64,000 nt of DNA from Vibrio sp. HA2012 (GTDB taxonomy: Bacteria; Pseudomonadota; Gammaproteobacteria; Enterobacterales; Vibrionaceae): positions 434,001 through 498,000 of the forward strand of contig NZ_PFXK01000002.1 in NCBI RefSeq assembly GCF_002812955.1, in the 5' to 3' direction. The position numbers and the translations under genes are program-made. The notes beneath the pieces are model-generated. The model did no database searches, was not told the origin of the DNA, and saw only the letters and a program-made list of their open reading frames with translations. The stretch's first letter is position 1. The number at the start of each line of letters is the position of its first letter. This document shows positions 1-8,274 of the stretch, piece by piece.

Positions 1-172
1 GGGCTTGAATCTGGCAGGATCATTAACTCCACATTGAGCTGATCCATAAAACATATAAAAATAAACTATTTATCAAATAGTTATCACATAACTCTGCATC
101 ATTTATGTGGCGAATAGCTCTACTGCGCAGAAAGATCATTCATCACTCAAATTTGTAATAAATTTACAGATC

Positions 173-454
173 TTAATGAAAGACGTTCAGGCGTTGTTTT
201 TCTGTAGTCATTTGTGCTGCGGGTAGATTGAAACGTGACAAAATGAAGTTGGTGCTTACTTTGCGTATAGCTGGGATTGATGGGACTTTTGGTAGTGGCG
301 GTGTTTTTTTCCAGAGTCTGTGAGAATGTTCGTCCTGGTGATTTGGTTTCGTCAGGTAAATGTTTGCATCATCTGAACAGCGCAGACGGCGTTCACAAAC
401 ACCCCGAATGATGTGCAAGCGACTTAACTCATTATCACTCATAGTTACCAACAT
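173..454 (-). pseudogene. Decayed transposase fragment (ISNCY-like N-terminus)
   Basis: The first 25 residues (MSDNELSRLHIIRGVCERRL, from the second Met) resemble the N-terminal helix-turn-helix start of ISNCY-type transposases, which bind the element's ends. After about residue 30 the frame no longer looks like a transposase. The neighbouring frame around 330-355 carries RNQITR, which fits the usual recognition-helix pattern, so a frameshift plus loss of the rest is likely. No catalytic domain and no inverted repeats were found. The 93-residue reading frame is therefore not expected to be functional. The family call is by eye and could be chance similarity. Confidence 0.4.
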
Positions 455-647
455 CTTAATGTTTCTTAAGTTTGGTTCCGGTAGTGTTAACCATAGACAG
501 AGGCGGGTTTATGGAAACATTTTAACTTTGCTCTAAAGTGACAGTATAACTTTAACCTCCATACAAAGTGCGCATTACGTGCGTTATGTTAAATATAGTA
601 CAATAAAACCTGAACTCTCCATGCCTATCAGATTTTACTTACACAAA

Positions 648-959
648 TTACCCACCAGCCAGCTTAACGGTATAGCCTTTTTTCTCCAGATGGAGTTTTA
701 GCTTATCCCGGCTATCGCCTTGAATTTCTATATTTCCATCTTTTACTGCACCACCACAGCCACATACTTTCTTCAGCTCTGCTGCAAGCAACTTTAACGG
801 AGCATCATCAAGGTCAAGGCCCGAGACAATACACACTCCTTTACCTTTGCGTCCTTTCGTCTGACGTTGTATCCGGACAATACCATCACCCTTAGGGCGT
901 AGTGGCTTGTCTGCTTCAGGTTTGATCCGGCCAGTTTCTGTTGAATATACTAATGTCAT
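648..959 (-). CDS. yciH: SUI1/eIF1-family translation factor YciH
   Basis: Small cytoplasmic protein of 103 residues, the usual length for bacterial YciH. The C-terminal two thirds form a SUI1 domain (the eIF1 fold): a basic KGRKGKGV stretch, the LAAELKKVCGCGG helix-turn, then GNIEIQGD and a closing LEKKGYTVKLAGG. Family knowledge: eIF1-like proteins act at the 30S subunit to check start-codon selection, although the bacterial protein is not essential. The start overlaps the stop of the upstream gene (956-959), so the two are probably translated together. Confidence 0.9.
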   Translation of the reverse strand: MTLVYSTETGRIKPEADKPLRPKGDGIVRIQRQTKGRKGKGVCIVSGLDLDDAPLKLLAAELKKVCGCGGAVKDGNIEIQGDSRDKLKLHLEKKGYTVKLAGG

Positions 960-1306
960 CTCTTTCTCGCTGAGTGTGCATCAATATGTCTCTTTAAGGC
1001 TTCTTTACCACCTTTAATTAACTTACCATTAAAAAAACAATACCAGCCATTTTTCGCGCCCGTATCATTCTTTAAAAGATATCCGTTATAAGCCTCCTGT
1101 TGTTCGCCCCCTTCATTTCTTTTGGGGGCTAACGAAGCAAATTCTTTAGGGTCAATCATTGATGCAGTATCACACCACCAGTCAATTGATTTTTTTACCG
1201 CAGCAAGGTTACCGGATAGGACTCTGTTTTTTATTTGGACACTCCAAACATCTGGCGCACTTGCATTTGACTGAAGAGTGAATCCTCGATGAACAGTTGT
1301 AGCCAT
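956..1306 (-). CDS. DUF3319-family protein
   Basis: 116-residue soluble protein without signal peptide or membrane segment. The pattern (N-terminal HRGFTL, VWSVQIKNRVLSGN, the KKSIDWWCDTASMIDPKEFASL block, and GYLLKNDTGAKNGWYCFFNGKLIKGGKEALKRHID) matches what I recall as the Vibrio DUF3319 family, whose function is unknown. It lies directly upstream of yciH with a 4-bp ATGA-type overlap, suggesting one transcript and coupled translation. Nothing in the sequence suggests a catalytic role; the conserved Trp/aromatic content could point to a binding domain. Confidence 0.7.
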   Translation of the reverse strand: MATTVHRGFTLQSNASAPDVWSVQIKNRVLSGNLAAVKKSIDWWCDTASMIDPKEFASLAPKRNEGGEQQEAYNGYLLKNDTGAKNGWYCFFNGKLIKGGKEALKRHIDAHSARKR

Positions 1307-1398
1307 AATAAACCTTTTTGCGACGAATAATACTTAATATAATAATTGTATTTCATTGTTATTCAAGCGTAATATTAAGTATGTGAAATTTAGTTATA

Positions 1399-2370
1399 GT
1401 GCATAAGATGAAAAAGAATATCCCACCTATTAATAATATTCATATCCGGAAAGCCAGTGTTAATCTGTTTTCCAGAGCCATTCTATGTAGTGATATCAAC
1501 CAATTAACACATGGTCAATACTCAAAAAGTTCCATATTAGCAATGACATCAGACTGGAATAATTTTATTTCATTTTGTGAAGCCAAACATGTTTCCCCTC
1601 TTCCTGCATCAATCACGGCTGTCCGTCTTTTTCTCGAGACAGAAGCAAAAAAAAGAAAATTGGCGACCATAAAACGATACAGTGTCACAATTGGCACTAT
1701 TCACCAACTACATTCCCTCCCCGATCCGACAGCACACAGGCAAATACGCTTTACATTACAGGCGATCAGAATGGATAAACACGGAGATGCCCGGCAGGCA
1801 AATGCCTTTACTCATCAGCACCTTCATGAGCTAAATCGGTTAATGAACAAGGAAAGTAGTGTAAAATCACACCGGGATTTGGCTATTTATTATGTTATGT
1901 TCGAATGTGCCTTAAAACGGGCGGATTTACGTGATTTACAGTTTACCGCACTGGATAAAAGTAATAACCAAATAATGATCACTATAGGAACCGCTACCTA
2001 TAAGCTGAGTCATGAAGCAAGTTATATTTTCAACCAATGGTTAAAATATATTCCCGAGCAGTCAGGTTCTGTATTTCGCCGAATAGACCGTCATGGCAAT
2101 ATTGGCTTTGAAGCATTAGATGATTCATCTATCTATCGAATATCCCGCCAGGCCAGCGATATATTAGGACTGTCAACAGAGATGCGATTTACCGGTCAGT
2201 CAGCCCGGGTTGGCGCAGCAAAAGAATTAGAACAACAGGGATATGACCTGAAATCAATTCAGGAATTCGGACGCTGGCTATGCCCGGTAATGCCTGCCCA
2301 ATATCTGGGCAAGCAAAATACTGCAGAGCTGGAAAAAGCCAAATTTCGTATCATTAAACCCTGGGAGTGA
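1399..2370 (+). CDS. Tyrosine recombinase / phage-integrase family protein
   Basis: 323 residues from a GTG start at 1399; an ATG at 1408 is an equally good choice. An N-terminal SAM-like core-binding domain (about 40-125) precedes a catalytic domain. Visible active-site positions are R174 (in CALKRADL), R270 (in GQSAR), W293 (in GRW) and Y302 (nucleophile, in PAQYLGK). The first His of the usual HxxR box is Gln267. Family role: breaks and rejoins DNA through a 3'-phosphotyrosine. No cargo, excisionase or att repeat is seen beside it, so it is a solitary recombinase. Its 3' end overlaps the convergent ddl gene by 17 bp. Confidence 0.85.
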   Translation: MHKMKKNIPPINNIHIRKASVNLFSRAILCSDINQLTHGQYSKSSILAMTSDWNNFISFCEAKHVSPLPASITAVRLFLETEAKKRKLATIKRYSVTIGTIHQLHSLPDPTAHRQIRFTLQAIRMDKHGDARQANAFTHQHLHELNRLMNKESSVKSHRDLAIYYVMFECALKRADLRDLQFTALDKSNNQIMITIGTATYKLSHEASYIFNQWLKYIPEQSGSVFRRIDRHGNIGFEALDDSSIYRISRQASDILGLSTEMRFTGQSARVGAAKELEQQGYDLKSIQEFGRWLCPVMPAQYLGKQNTAELEKAKFRIIKPWE

Positions 2371-3358
2371 GGCTGTTTTCAATTGCCTTAGCAAGAAAGT
2401 CACAAACCTGATGACCGTTATGTTCAAGCATTTTCGGAAACATGGAAATCGGAGTCATACCCGGAAAAGTGTTAACCTCATTCAGATATACTTCACCATG
2501 TTCTGTCAGGAAAAAATCGATCCGAGCAAGATCTTTAAGCTTCATATGCCTAAATACCTTACGAGAGTAGTCACGAATAAGGGCAATTTGTTGCTCAGAT
2601 AATCCTCTGGCCTCAACTTCGGTTATTGAGTGGCTGACTGAACTGTATTTTTCATCGTATGAGTAAAAATCACCTTCCGGAGCAATCACTTCTCCCGGCT
2701 TGCTGATAAATAACTCACCATTAATTTCATACGCAGCAACTTCCAGTTCTCGGGGTTTAACTGATTTTTCTATTAAAACCTGATTGGAATAAGAGAAAGC
2801 TGATAATACCGCCTCAGCTAAAGCCTCTCGATTGGTGACATTGTAACATCCAACAGAAGACCCCTGTGATGCTGCCTTGACAAAAACTTTTCCCCAGCGG
2901 TCAAATGCTTCTTCTGCCCTGGTTAAAGATTCACTCGTATGGTCAGAAAGAAACAAATAAGGTGTATTCGGAATACCCAGTGCGTCATACCACAGTTTAG
3001 AGGTTATTTTATTAAAACTGTTTCTACTTGCCTCCGGTCCGCATCCTAAAAATGGAATACCAGCCAATTCAAACATCGATTGTAAATCACCAGTTTCACC
3101 AGGAAAACCATGGATACATGGCACAATATAGTCAACTGAAAGCAGTCCGTTCTCAGTACTTAATCCTTTATTATGCAGATCGAAAGAGACCTGACTCCCA
3201 TCGTTCATAACCCAGCAATCAGAACGAATCTCTACACAGATGATATTAAAGTCAGGTTGTGTCTGTAATTGCTTCTGCAAATACGCGGCAGAAACAAGCG
3301 AAACCTCATGTTCGGCAGAGCCTCCGCCGCACACAAGAAGAATATTTTTTTTTAGCAT
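2354..3358 (-). CDS. ddl: D-alanine--D-alanine ligase
   Basis: 334 residues, normal length for a cytoplasmic ATP-grasp Ddl enzyme, which joins two D-Ala using ATP for peptidoglycan precursor synthesis. Seen: N-terminal LLVCGGGSAEHEVSLVSA (substrate-binding loop with Glu), VPCIHGFPGETGDLQ, KAASQGSSVGCYNV (ATP-loop Lys/Ser), and the Mg-binding ARIDFFLTEHG plus YLNEVNTFPGMTPISMFP near the end. These match the Ddl family throughout, and the stand-alone context (not in the dcw cluster) suggests the DdlA type. It starts 8 bp after the SPOR lipoprotein gene, so the two probably share a transcript. Confidence 0.95.
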   Translation of the reverse strand: MLKKNILLVCGGGSAEHEVSLVSAAYLQKQLQTQPDFNIICVEIRSDCWVMNDGSQVSFDLHNKGLSTENGLLSVDYIVPCIHGFPGETGDLQSMFELAGIPFLGCGPEASRNSFNKITSKLWYDALGIPNTPYLFLSDHTSESLTRAEEAFDRWGKVFVKAASQGSSVGCYNVTNREALAEAVLSAFSYSNQVLIEKSVKPRELEVAAYEINGELFISKPGEVIAPEGDFYSYDEKYSSVSHSITEVEARGLSEQQIALIRDYSRKVFRHMKLKDLARIDFFLTEHGEVYLNEVNTFPGMTPISMFPKMLEHNGHQVCDFLAKAIENSLTPRV

Positions 3359-3366
3359 GACCCTGA

Positions 3367-3990
3367 TTATCTTAGCTTGTTCAGTTTCGGGTAGGCTGAA
3401 TTTTTGATCTCATCCAGACTTTTTACAAAAGGTTTTCTGGTTCGGAAAAACTCTGGCAGCGATTGAATCGCCGCTTTTGCTTCCGATTTAGTCGCATAAT
3501 CACCATATAGAATAGCGTACCAGTCTGTTCCATTTACACGCTTGAAATGCTCCCAGACAGGGCCATCAGGAAGTTGATCCGCATATGAACGAGACTTATA
3601 AGGACTATCAAGAGCAATAACCTGCAGGGTATAACCAAATCGCTGATTTCTGTCTATCTGTTGCTGTGTTGGTGGGATAATCTTTACCCTTTTAGTACTG
3701 GTAACGACCGGTGTTGTCTGTACCGTACGTACTGGGGCTGGTTGAACAAATACAGGGGCAGGAGCCGGAGAAGCTACCGCTACCTGTTGCGGCGCAACAG
3801 GAGCCGACGCTATTTGTGGCTGAGGCGGTTCCACCGTTGATATATTTTGAACCTGAGGCACCTGTTGTTTTGCCAGACCGCTTGTCTGATAATCCTCTCT
3901 ATAGGTATCTGAACTTACATCAGTGGTGTAAGTCCCGGATGAACATGCGGCAAGCAATGCTGTAAAGCCTAATATTGAAATCTTTTTCAT
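3367..3990 (-). CDS. SPOR-domain lipoprotein
   Basis: 207 residues. A signal peptide ends in the lipobox LLAAC with Cys16 as the lipidation site, so it should be a membrane-anchored periplasmic or outer-membrane lipoprotein. Residues about 45-105 are a Pro/Ala/Val/Gln-rich linker. The C-terminal part (FGYTLQVIALDSPYKSRSYADQL to about residue 195) looks like a SPOR domain, which in known families binds septal glycan strands lacking stem peptides. Pairing with ddl immediately downstream fits a cell-wall role, but no specific function is assigned. Confidence 0.75.
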   Translation of the reverse strand: MKKISILGFTALLAACSSGTYTTDVSSDTYREDYQTSGLAKQQVPQVQNISTVEPPQPQIASAPVAPQQVAVASPAPAPVFVQPAPVRTVQTTPVVTSTKRVKIIPPTQQQIDRNQRFGYTLQVIALDSPYKSRSYADQLPDGPVWEHFKRVNGTDWYAILYGDYATKSEAKAAIQSLPEFFRTRKPFVKSLDEIKNSAYPKLNKLR

Positions 3991-4080
3991 GATGACTTAA
4001 TCGAGTTAAAACAGAATCATAGATGATGATGCCTTTGGTACGGCGGATAATCAAGTATCTATTGAGTATTTTCAGGCTGC

Positions 4081-4167
4081 TTATTTCCCTTGTTGGTTTT
4101 CTTTTTTCTCTTTGTTGTACATTATACCTGCAACAATGACAAAAACGATCACCAGTACCCATTCCAT
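4081..4167 (-). CDS. 28-residue single-span membrane miniprotein
   Basis: A short reading frame, ATG to TAA, encodes MEWVLVIVFVIVAGIMYNKE followed by a Lys/Asn/Gln tail. The pattern is one hydrophobic segment of about 15 residues and a positively charged C-terminus, typical of small inner-membrane proteins with an N-out orientation. A TAAGG sequence lies about 13 bases upstream, which is long for a ribosome-binding site; an in-frame ATG 12 bases further upstream would instead place it too close. No homologue is recognised. It precedes the SPOR lipoprotein gene by about 90 bp on the same strand. Confidence 0.45.
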   Translation of the reverse strand: MEWVLVIVFVIVAGIMYNKEKKENQQGK

Positions 4168-4480
4168 ACATTTATCCATACCTTAAAGAGCATGCTTAAA
4201 CCCTAACACATTTTGCCGGTAAAAGCCGTGAAATTCATGAAAATAGACAGCAGTATATTTATCTTCAAATCACATCAAAAAAATGGAAATATTATGCAGA
4301 AAAAACTTGACGTCATATTTATGAAATTAAAAAAATTCCTTTTGTGAATAAGAACTTTTGTTCAGCTAATGTCCGTTGAGGGCTGGCAAAAGATCCTACA
4401 CATCCCACACGAAGTTATCCAAATCTTTATCCACCGTTTCTGTGGATAAATCCTTTTTTCTGTGGGATAAACTTTTTCTT
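4168..4480. other. Intergenic region with DnaA-box-like cluster
   Basis: 313 bp without a convincing gene. The left two thirds are AT-rich. The right end (4415-4470) carries TTATCCAAA (4415-4423), TTATCCACC (4427-4435), the perfect inverse DnaA box TGTGGATAA (4441-4449) and TGTGGGATAA (4461-4470). Boxes two and three also form an 8-bp inverted repeat with a 7-base loop and could act as a weak terminator for ybbP, though no good U-tract follows on that strand. Confidence 0.5.
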
Positions 4481-6934
4481 TTACCCTTTTACTGGCTTTA
4501 ACAATTTATATATCAATGTATTAAGTACGATCAACAGAGTCAAAAAGGCCAAAACCGGAAGAACCAGCCACATCCATGGATGTGTATGCCCCGCTAGTCC
4601 AAACCCAAATAGCATGACACTCGCAACACTTATTTCCGCTCCAGCACTGGCAATAATACCGGCAACAAAAGCCATCAGTCCGTATTCATACCAAATCGTG
4701 CGGGTAATATTATCCCTGCTAGCACCAAGTGTCCGGTATAAACGTATTTCATCCTGCCTTTGCGCAAGGCCAAGCCTTAATAACGTAAAAATAAGCAGCA
4801 ACCCTGCCAGCACTCCCAACACAGCCAACACAGTCACAGACCAGATAATCTGTCTCAGCAGCTCCTGAATCTTATCTCCCATCGATCTTACATCCAGCAG
4901 GCTTACTGTCGGAAATGTTCGGGATAATGCTTTTAACACATCCTGATGATGATCTTCGACCCGAAAACTAACCAGCCAGGTAGCCGGAAGATTTTTGAGA
5001 ACATCCGGCGTAAACTGAAAATAAAAATTAGGTTTCATTTCCCGCCACTCAACCTGACGGACAGAATTCACAATAGCAAAAACGGTCTGACTGTTAATAG
5101 TGAATCCAAGTCTATCTCCAATCTGAAGACCAAGCTCATCAGCAACACCCTGTTCGACAGATACACCATGTTCAGGCGACCATTCACCATCTATGATTTT
5201 ATTTCGCTCAGGAATACTCTCAGCATAGGTCAGATTCAGTTCCCGCCTCAGAGAGTCCATTTCCCTGTGGCTATTAAACATGGATTTGGCATCAATACCA
5301 TTTATTGTCGACAGCCGTCCCCGTATTATCGGATAAGCCTGTGACCGTAACAAATGATGCTTGTCCAGCTGTTGCAGATAAGCATCAACCTCATATGGGG
5401 CCATATTGATAGCAAATACGTTGGGTGCACTATCAGGGATAGTCTGCTGCCAATCATTCAGCAGATCTGTTCTGACCAGCCAAATGACTGACAATAGCAT
5501 TAATGAGAGAGCAAGAGCGCTAAACTGAATACCAGAAATAAACGGTGAACGACTGATCCGGCTGACAGCCAACTTCATTGCAGCAGAGGCAGACATCCCC
5601 TTCAGAAACCGAATCACCACCATGCTTAGTAATGCCAATACCAGCAGGAGAAGTAACATACCAGCAATAACCATCCAGATAAAATAATTATTCCTGTATA
5701 CAAGCAACAGAGGAATAAGAGGAACTAAAACCAGAATATAACGAAGCCGCCCGCCAGATTCATTTGTTACCTGAAAGACATGTACTGCTGACGTATTAAT
5801 CAGGCCAATCAAAGGGATACCCAGCGCAGGTATCCCAATCAACAAACAAGTAACAATAGCAATCAACGCCGGTTTAAAACCATATCCAGGAAGGGGATCC
5901 GGTAACAGATCAACCAAAGGAAGCCTGAGTAAATATTCCAGCCCGACTCCAGTTATTCCTCCGAATATAATTCCTGAAAACAAGAGTAGAGAAACCTGAA
6001 TCAACAGCCAACAAGTAAGCCATTTCCGGCTAGCTCCCATACTCTTCAACATAGCCACGGTTTGTCTTCTTCCTGAAACATAATGCTGACTGGTCAGGAT
6101 CAGAGTAATCGCAGCCATGATAATCACAATCGCAACAGTCAGAGACAGGTATTGCTCTGTTTTCTCAAACATATCGTTATCCCGACGGCTGCTTTTCTGC
6201 TCTCTCCAGTGCTCACTCGGCGTTAAATCCAGAGTGTTCTTCAGATGAGTCAATGTTTCTTCTTTTCCTGTGAGATACAGATTTGAACGGATACGCCCTC
6301 CCGGACGTAAAGCTCCGGTAGCAACAATATCTGACTGGTGCATGTACACTGCAGGCATTTGACGGAAAGGATTAAAACTCAGCCCAGGCTCCTGAGAAAT
6401 AGTGCCACTGACAATAAAATCAGCATCACCAACAGTGACGCTGTCACCTATCATTATCTCCAGCAGGGACAGAAGCCGCTCGTCCAGCCACAACTCTCCG
6501 GGGTTTACCCGATATTTTATACCGGAGCGGCCTTTCAGGTGCAGAATTCCGACCAGTGGGTATGTGCTGTCTACCGCTTTCACCTGTATCAGTTGCATCT
6601 GTTTATCACTGAAAGCCATACTGCTGAACTGAGTTTCTCTGGTGTACTGAATATTGAGGCTCTTGACCTGACTCAACAACGTTTCCGGTAATAGGGTCGA
6701 TGATGAAAATACCAGATCAGCCATCAGAACATCCCGTCCCTGCTTAACGATGACCTGCTCCATACGTTCAGCCAGAGCCGACAACGCAAAAACACAGGCG
6801 ATAATTAACGTCAGTGCCATAGAAATAGCCCAGAGCTGGCCATGCCTGATTTCTCCGATACTCCAGCGAAACATGCGTTGTCCGGGAGATGCACCTTTGA
6901 TTGTGACATCATCATAGATATGAGCATTATTCAT
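4481..6934 (-). CDS. ybbP: FtsX-type ABC transporter permease YbbP
   Basis: Start taken at 6934 (MNNAHIYDDV); the frame is open further upstream but that part lies inside ybbA. About 817 residues, as expected for YbbP. It has an N-terminal transmembrane segment (IRHGQLWAISMALTLIIACV), a large periplasmic domain, a central multi-span block and a second MacB/FtsX domain near the C-terminus (IIWSVTVLAVLGVLAGLLLI and the ALGASRDNI cytoplasmic loop). Family: permeases of the LolCDE/MacB mechanotransmission class that work on envelope substrates rather than import. The start overlaps the ybbA stop by 8 bp, so the ATPase and permease are coupled. The substrate is not known; linkage to tesA suggests a lipid-related role. 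Confidence 0.88.
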   Translation of the reverse strand: MNNAHIYDDVTIKGASPGQRMFRWSIGEIRHGQLWAISMALTLIIACVFALSALAERMEQVIVKQGRDVLMADLVFSSSTLLPETLLSQVKSLNIQYTRETQFSSMAFSDKQMQLIQVKAVDSTYPLVGILHLKGRSGIKYRVNPGELWLDERLLSLLEIMIGDSVTVGDADFIVSGTISQEPGLSFNPFRQMPAVYMHQSDIVATGALRPGGRIRSNLYLTGKEETLTHLKNTLDLTPSEHWREQKSSRRDNDMFEKTEQYLSLTVAIVIIMAAITLILTSQHYVSGRRQTVAMLKSMGASRKWLTCWLLIQVSLLLFSGIIFGGITGVGLEYLLRLPLVDLLPDPLPGYGFKPALIAIVTCLLIGIPALGIPLIGLINTSAVHVFQVTNESGGRLRYILVLVPLIPLLLVYRNNYFIWMVIAGMLLLLLVLALLSMVVIRFLKGMSASAAMKLAVSRISRSPFISGIQFSALALSLMLLSVIWLVRTDLLNDWQQTIPDSAPNVFAINMAPYEVDAYLQQLDKHHLLRSQAYPIIRGRLSTINGIDAKSMFNSHREMDSLRRELNLTYAESIPERNKIIDGEWSPEHGVSVEQGVADELGLQIGDRLGFTINSQTVFAIVNSVRQVEWREMKPNFYFQFTPDVLKNLPATWLVSFRVEDHHQDVLKALSRTFPTVSLLDVRSMGDKIQELLRQIIWSVTVLAVLGVLAGLLLIFTLLRLGLAQRQDEIRLYRTLGASRDNITRTIWYEYGLMAFVAGIIASAGAEISVASVMLFGFGLAGHTHPWMWLVLPVLAFLTLLIVLNTLIYKLLKPVKG

Positions 6935-7613
6935 CACCAGAGTACTCCTCCAGATGTCCCCCCTGCATATGCAGAATTCTGTCACACCGGGTGGCAAGAT
7001 CTGCATCATGTGTGACTAGTACCAGCGTCGTACCATGTTGCTTATTTAATTCAAACAACAACTCAATAATCGTTGCAGCTGTATGTTGATCCAAATTACC
7101 TGTCGGTTCATCGGCAAACAAAACCTCTGGCTTGATCATAAACGCTCTCGCCAGAGCCACTCGTTGCTGCTCACCTCCGGAAAGCTGAGATGGAAGATGA
7201 TTTGCACGCGAAGCCAGACCAACAGCTTCCAATAATTCCTTCCCTCTCTTCCGATCTTCTTTTTCTCCTTTGAGCAGGCAGGGAAGTGTGACATTTTCAA
7301 TCGCAGATAAACTGGGGATCAACAAGAAATTTTGAAAAACAAACCCCACGCGATCCCGCCTTAATGCAGCCCGCTCTTCATCATCGGTCTGAGAAATCAT
7401 CTTCTCCAGCAGATAAATATCCCCGCTGCTGGGTATATCCAGTCCGGCAAGAAGCGTCATTAATGTCGATTTACCCGCTCCGGATGCTCCAACAATCGCC
7501 ACACTTTCTCCTGCTTGAACATCCAGATTTATCTCTTCAAGGATTGTTAAATGTTCCTGATTAGTAGAGACTGTTTTACTAACAGATTTAGCTTTAATAA
7601 TGGATTCAGACAT
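6927..7613 (-). CDS. ybbA: ABC transporter ATP-binding protein YbbA
   Basis: Start taken at 7613 (MSESIIKAKS). An open extension upstream lies antisense to tesA and has no homology, so it is left out. About 228 residues, LolD/MacB-type ATPase. Seen in order: Walker [13 protein letters not shown]-loop FVFQNFLLIPSL, signature LSGGEQQRVALARA, Walker B EVLFADEPTGNLD and the switch His in LVLVTHD. It powers YbbP at the inner membrane. An in-frame ATG four codons upstream (MKCAMSES) is another possible start because an AAGGA lies right before it. Confidence 0.92.
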   Translation of the reverse strand: MSESIIKAKSVSKTVSTNQEHLTILEEINLDVQAGESVAIVGASGAGKSTLMTLLAGLDIPSSGDIYLLEKMISQTDDEERAALRRDRVGFVFQNFLLIPSLSAIENVTLPCLLKGEKEDRKRGKELLEAVGLASRANHLPSQLSGGEQQRVALARAFMIKPEVLFADEPTGNLDQHTAATIIELLFELNKQHGTTLVLVTHDADLATRCDRILHMQGGHLEEYSGDE

Positions 7614-8208
7614 GGCGCACTTCATATCCTTTCTGGTTTTATTTATTTCATTCTCTGCAAGTAGTACCACATTATTGGTACTGGGTGATAGTCTGAGTGC
7701 CGGATATCGGATGTCAGCAGAAGAAAGCTGGCCCAGCAGACTTCCCGCAGAGCTAAAACAGCGCGGACTCGAGATGACGGTTATCAACGGTAGTGTTTCC
7801 GGTGATACCACAGGCAATGGTCTGGACAGACTTCCGGTTTTGTTGGAACAGCACACGCCCGATTGGATACTGGTCGAGCTGGGTGCGAATGATGGCTTGC
7901 GTGGCTTTCGTCCCGAAATCATAAAAGAGAATCTGGAAAAAATCATATTGTTAAGCCGGGCTAACGGCACGAATGTTGCTCTGATGCAGATCCAAATACC
8001 GCCTAACTACGGTAAACGCTACACACAGGCTCTGGAAAATATTTATCCCCAACTGGCCAGACAATATCAGCTACCACTACTCCCGTTCTTCCTCAGACAG
8101 GTTATTCTCCGGGAAGAATGGATGATGAGTGACGGACTCCACCCTAAAGCAGAAGCACAACCCTGGATAGCCGGCTATATTGCAGATAGCCTGACCCCTT
8201 ATCTGTAG
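7612..8208 (+). CDS. tesA: Acyl-CoA thioesterase I / lysophospholipase L1 TesA
   Basis: SGNH-hydrolase, about 198 residues from the ATG at 7612 (an ATG at 7600 is in frame). The N-terminus MAHFISFLVLFISFSASS is a signal peptide, so the mature enzyme is periplasmic. Catalytic blocks are all present: GDSLSAGY (Ser nucleophile), the Gly of SVSGDT, GANDGLRG (Asn) and DGLHPKAEAQ (Asp/His). Family reaction: hydrolysis of fatty acyl thioesters and lysophospholipids. It is divergent from ybbA with the two start codons overlapping in one CATG, so each promoter must lie in the other gene's coding sequence. Confidence 0.95.
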   Translation: MAHFISFLVLFISFSASSTTLLVLGDSLSAGYRMSAEESWPSRLPAELKQRGLEMTVINGSVSGDTTGNGLDRLPVLLEQHTPDWILVELGANDGLRGFRPEIIKENLEKIILLSRANGTNVALMQIQIPPNYGKRYTQALENIYPQLARQYQLPLLPFFLRQVILREEWMMSDGLHPKAEAQPWIAGYIADSLTPYL

Positions 8209-8274
8209 TTTTTGCTTATCCGGTCACGGTTACCTATAATCGCGCTTCACTTTAACCAGAGATTAAATAGAACA

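Noticed and set aside
1..172. Terminal inverted repeat of an insertion sequence near the left edge
   Set aside because: Hairpin-like sequences are short and no matching end was found on the other side of the transposase remnant.
3920..4171. 83-codon minus-strand frame with several Cys
   Set aside because: It overlaps the start of the SPOR lipoprotein, lacks a ribosome site and has low-complexity composition; the 28-residue frame in another register explains the region better.
4427..4449. Inverted repeat TTATCCAC/GTGGATAA as terminator of ybbP
   Set aside because: Stem is AT-rich and not followed by a U-tract on the minus strand; each arm is better read as a DnaA-box-like sequence.
6338..6691. 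117-codon frame opposite ybbP
   Set aside because: Antisense shadow of a clearly coding permease gene; no homology and no start signal.
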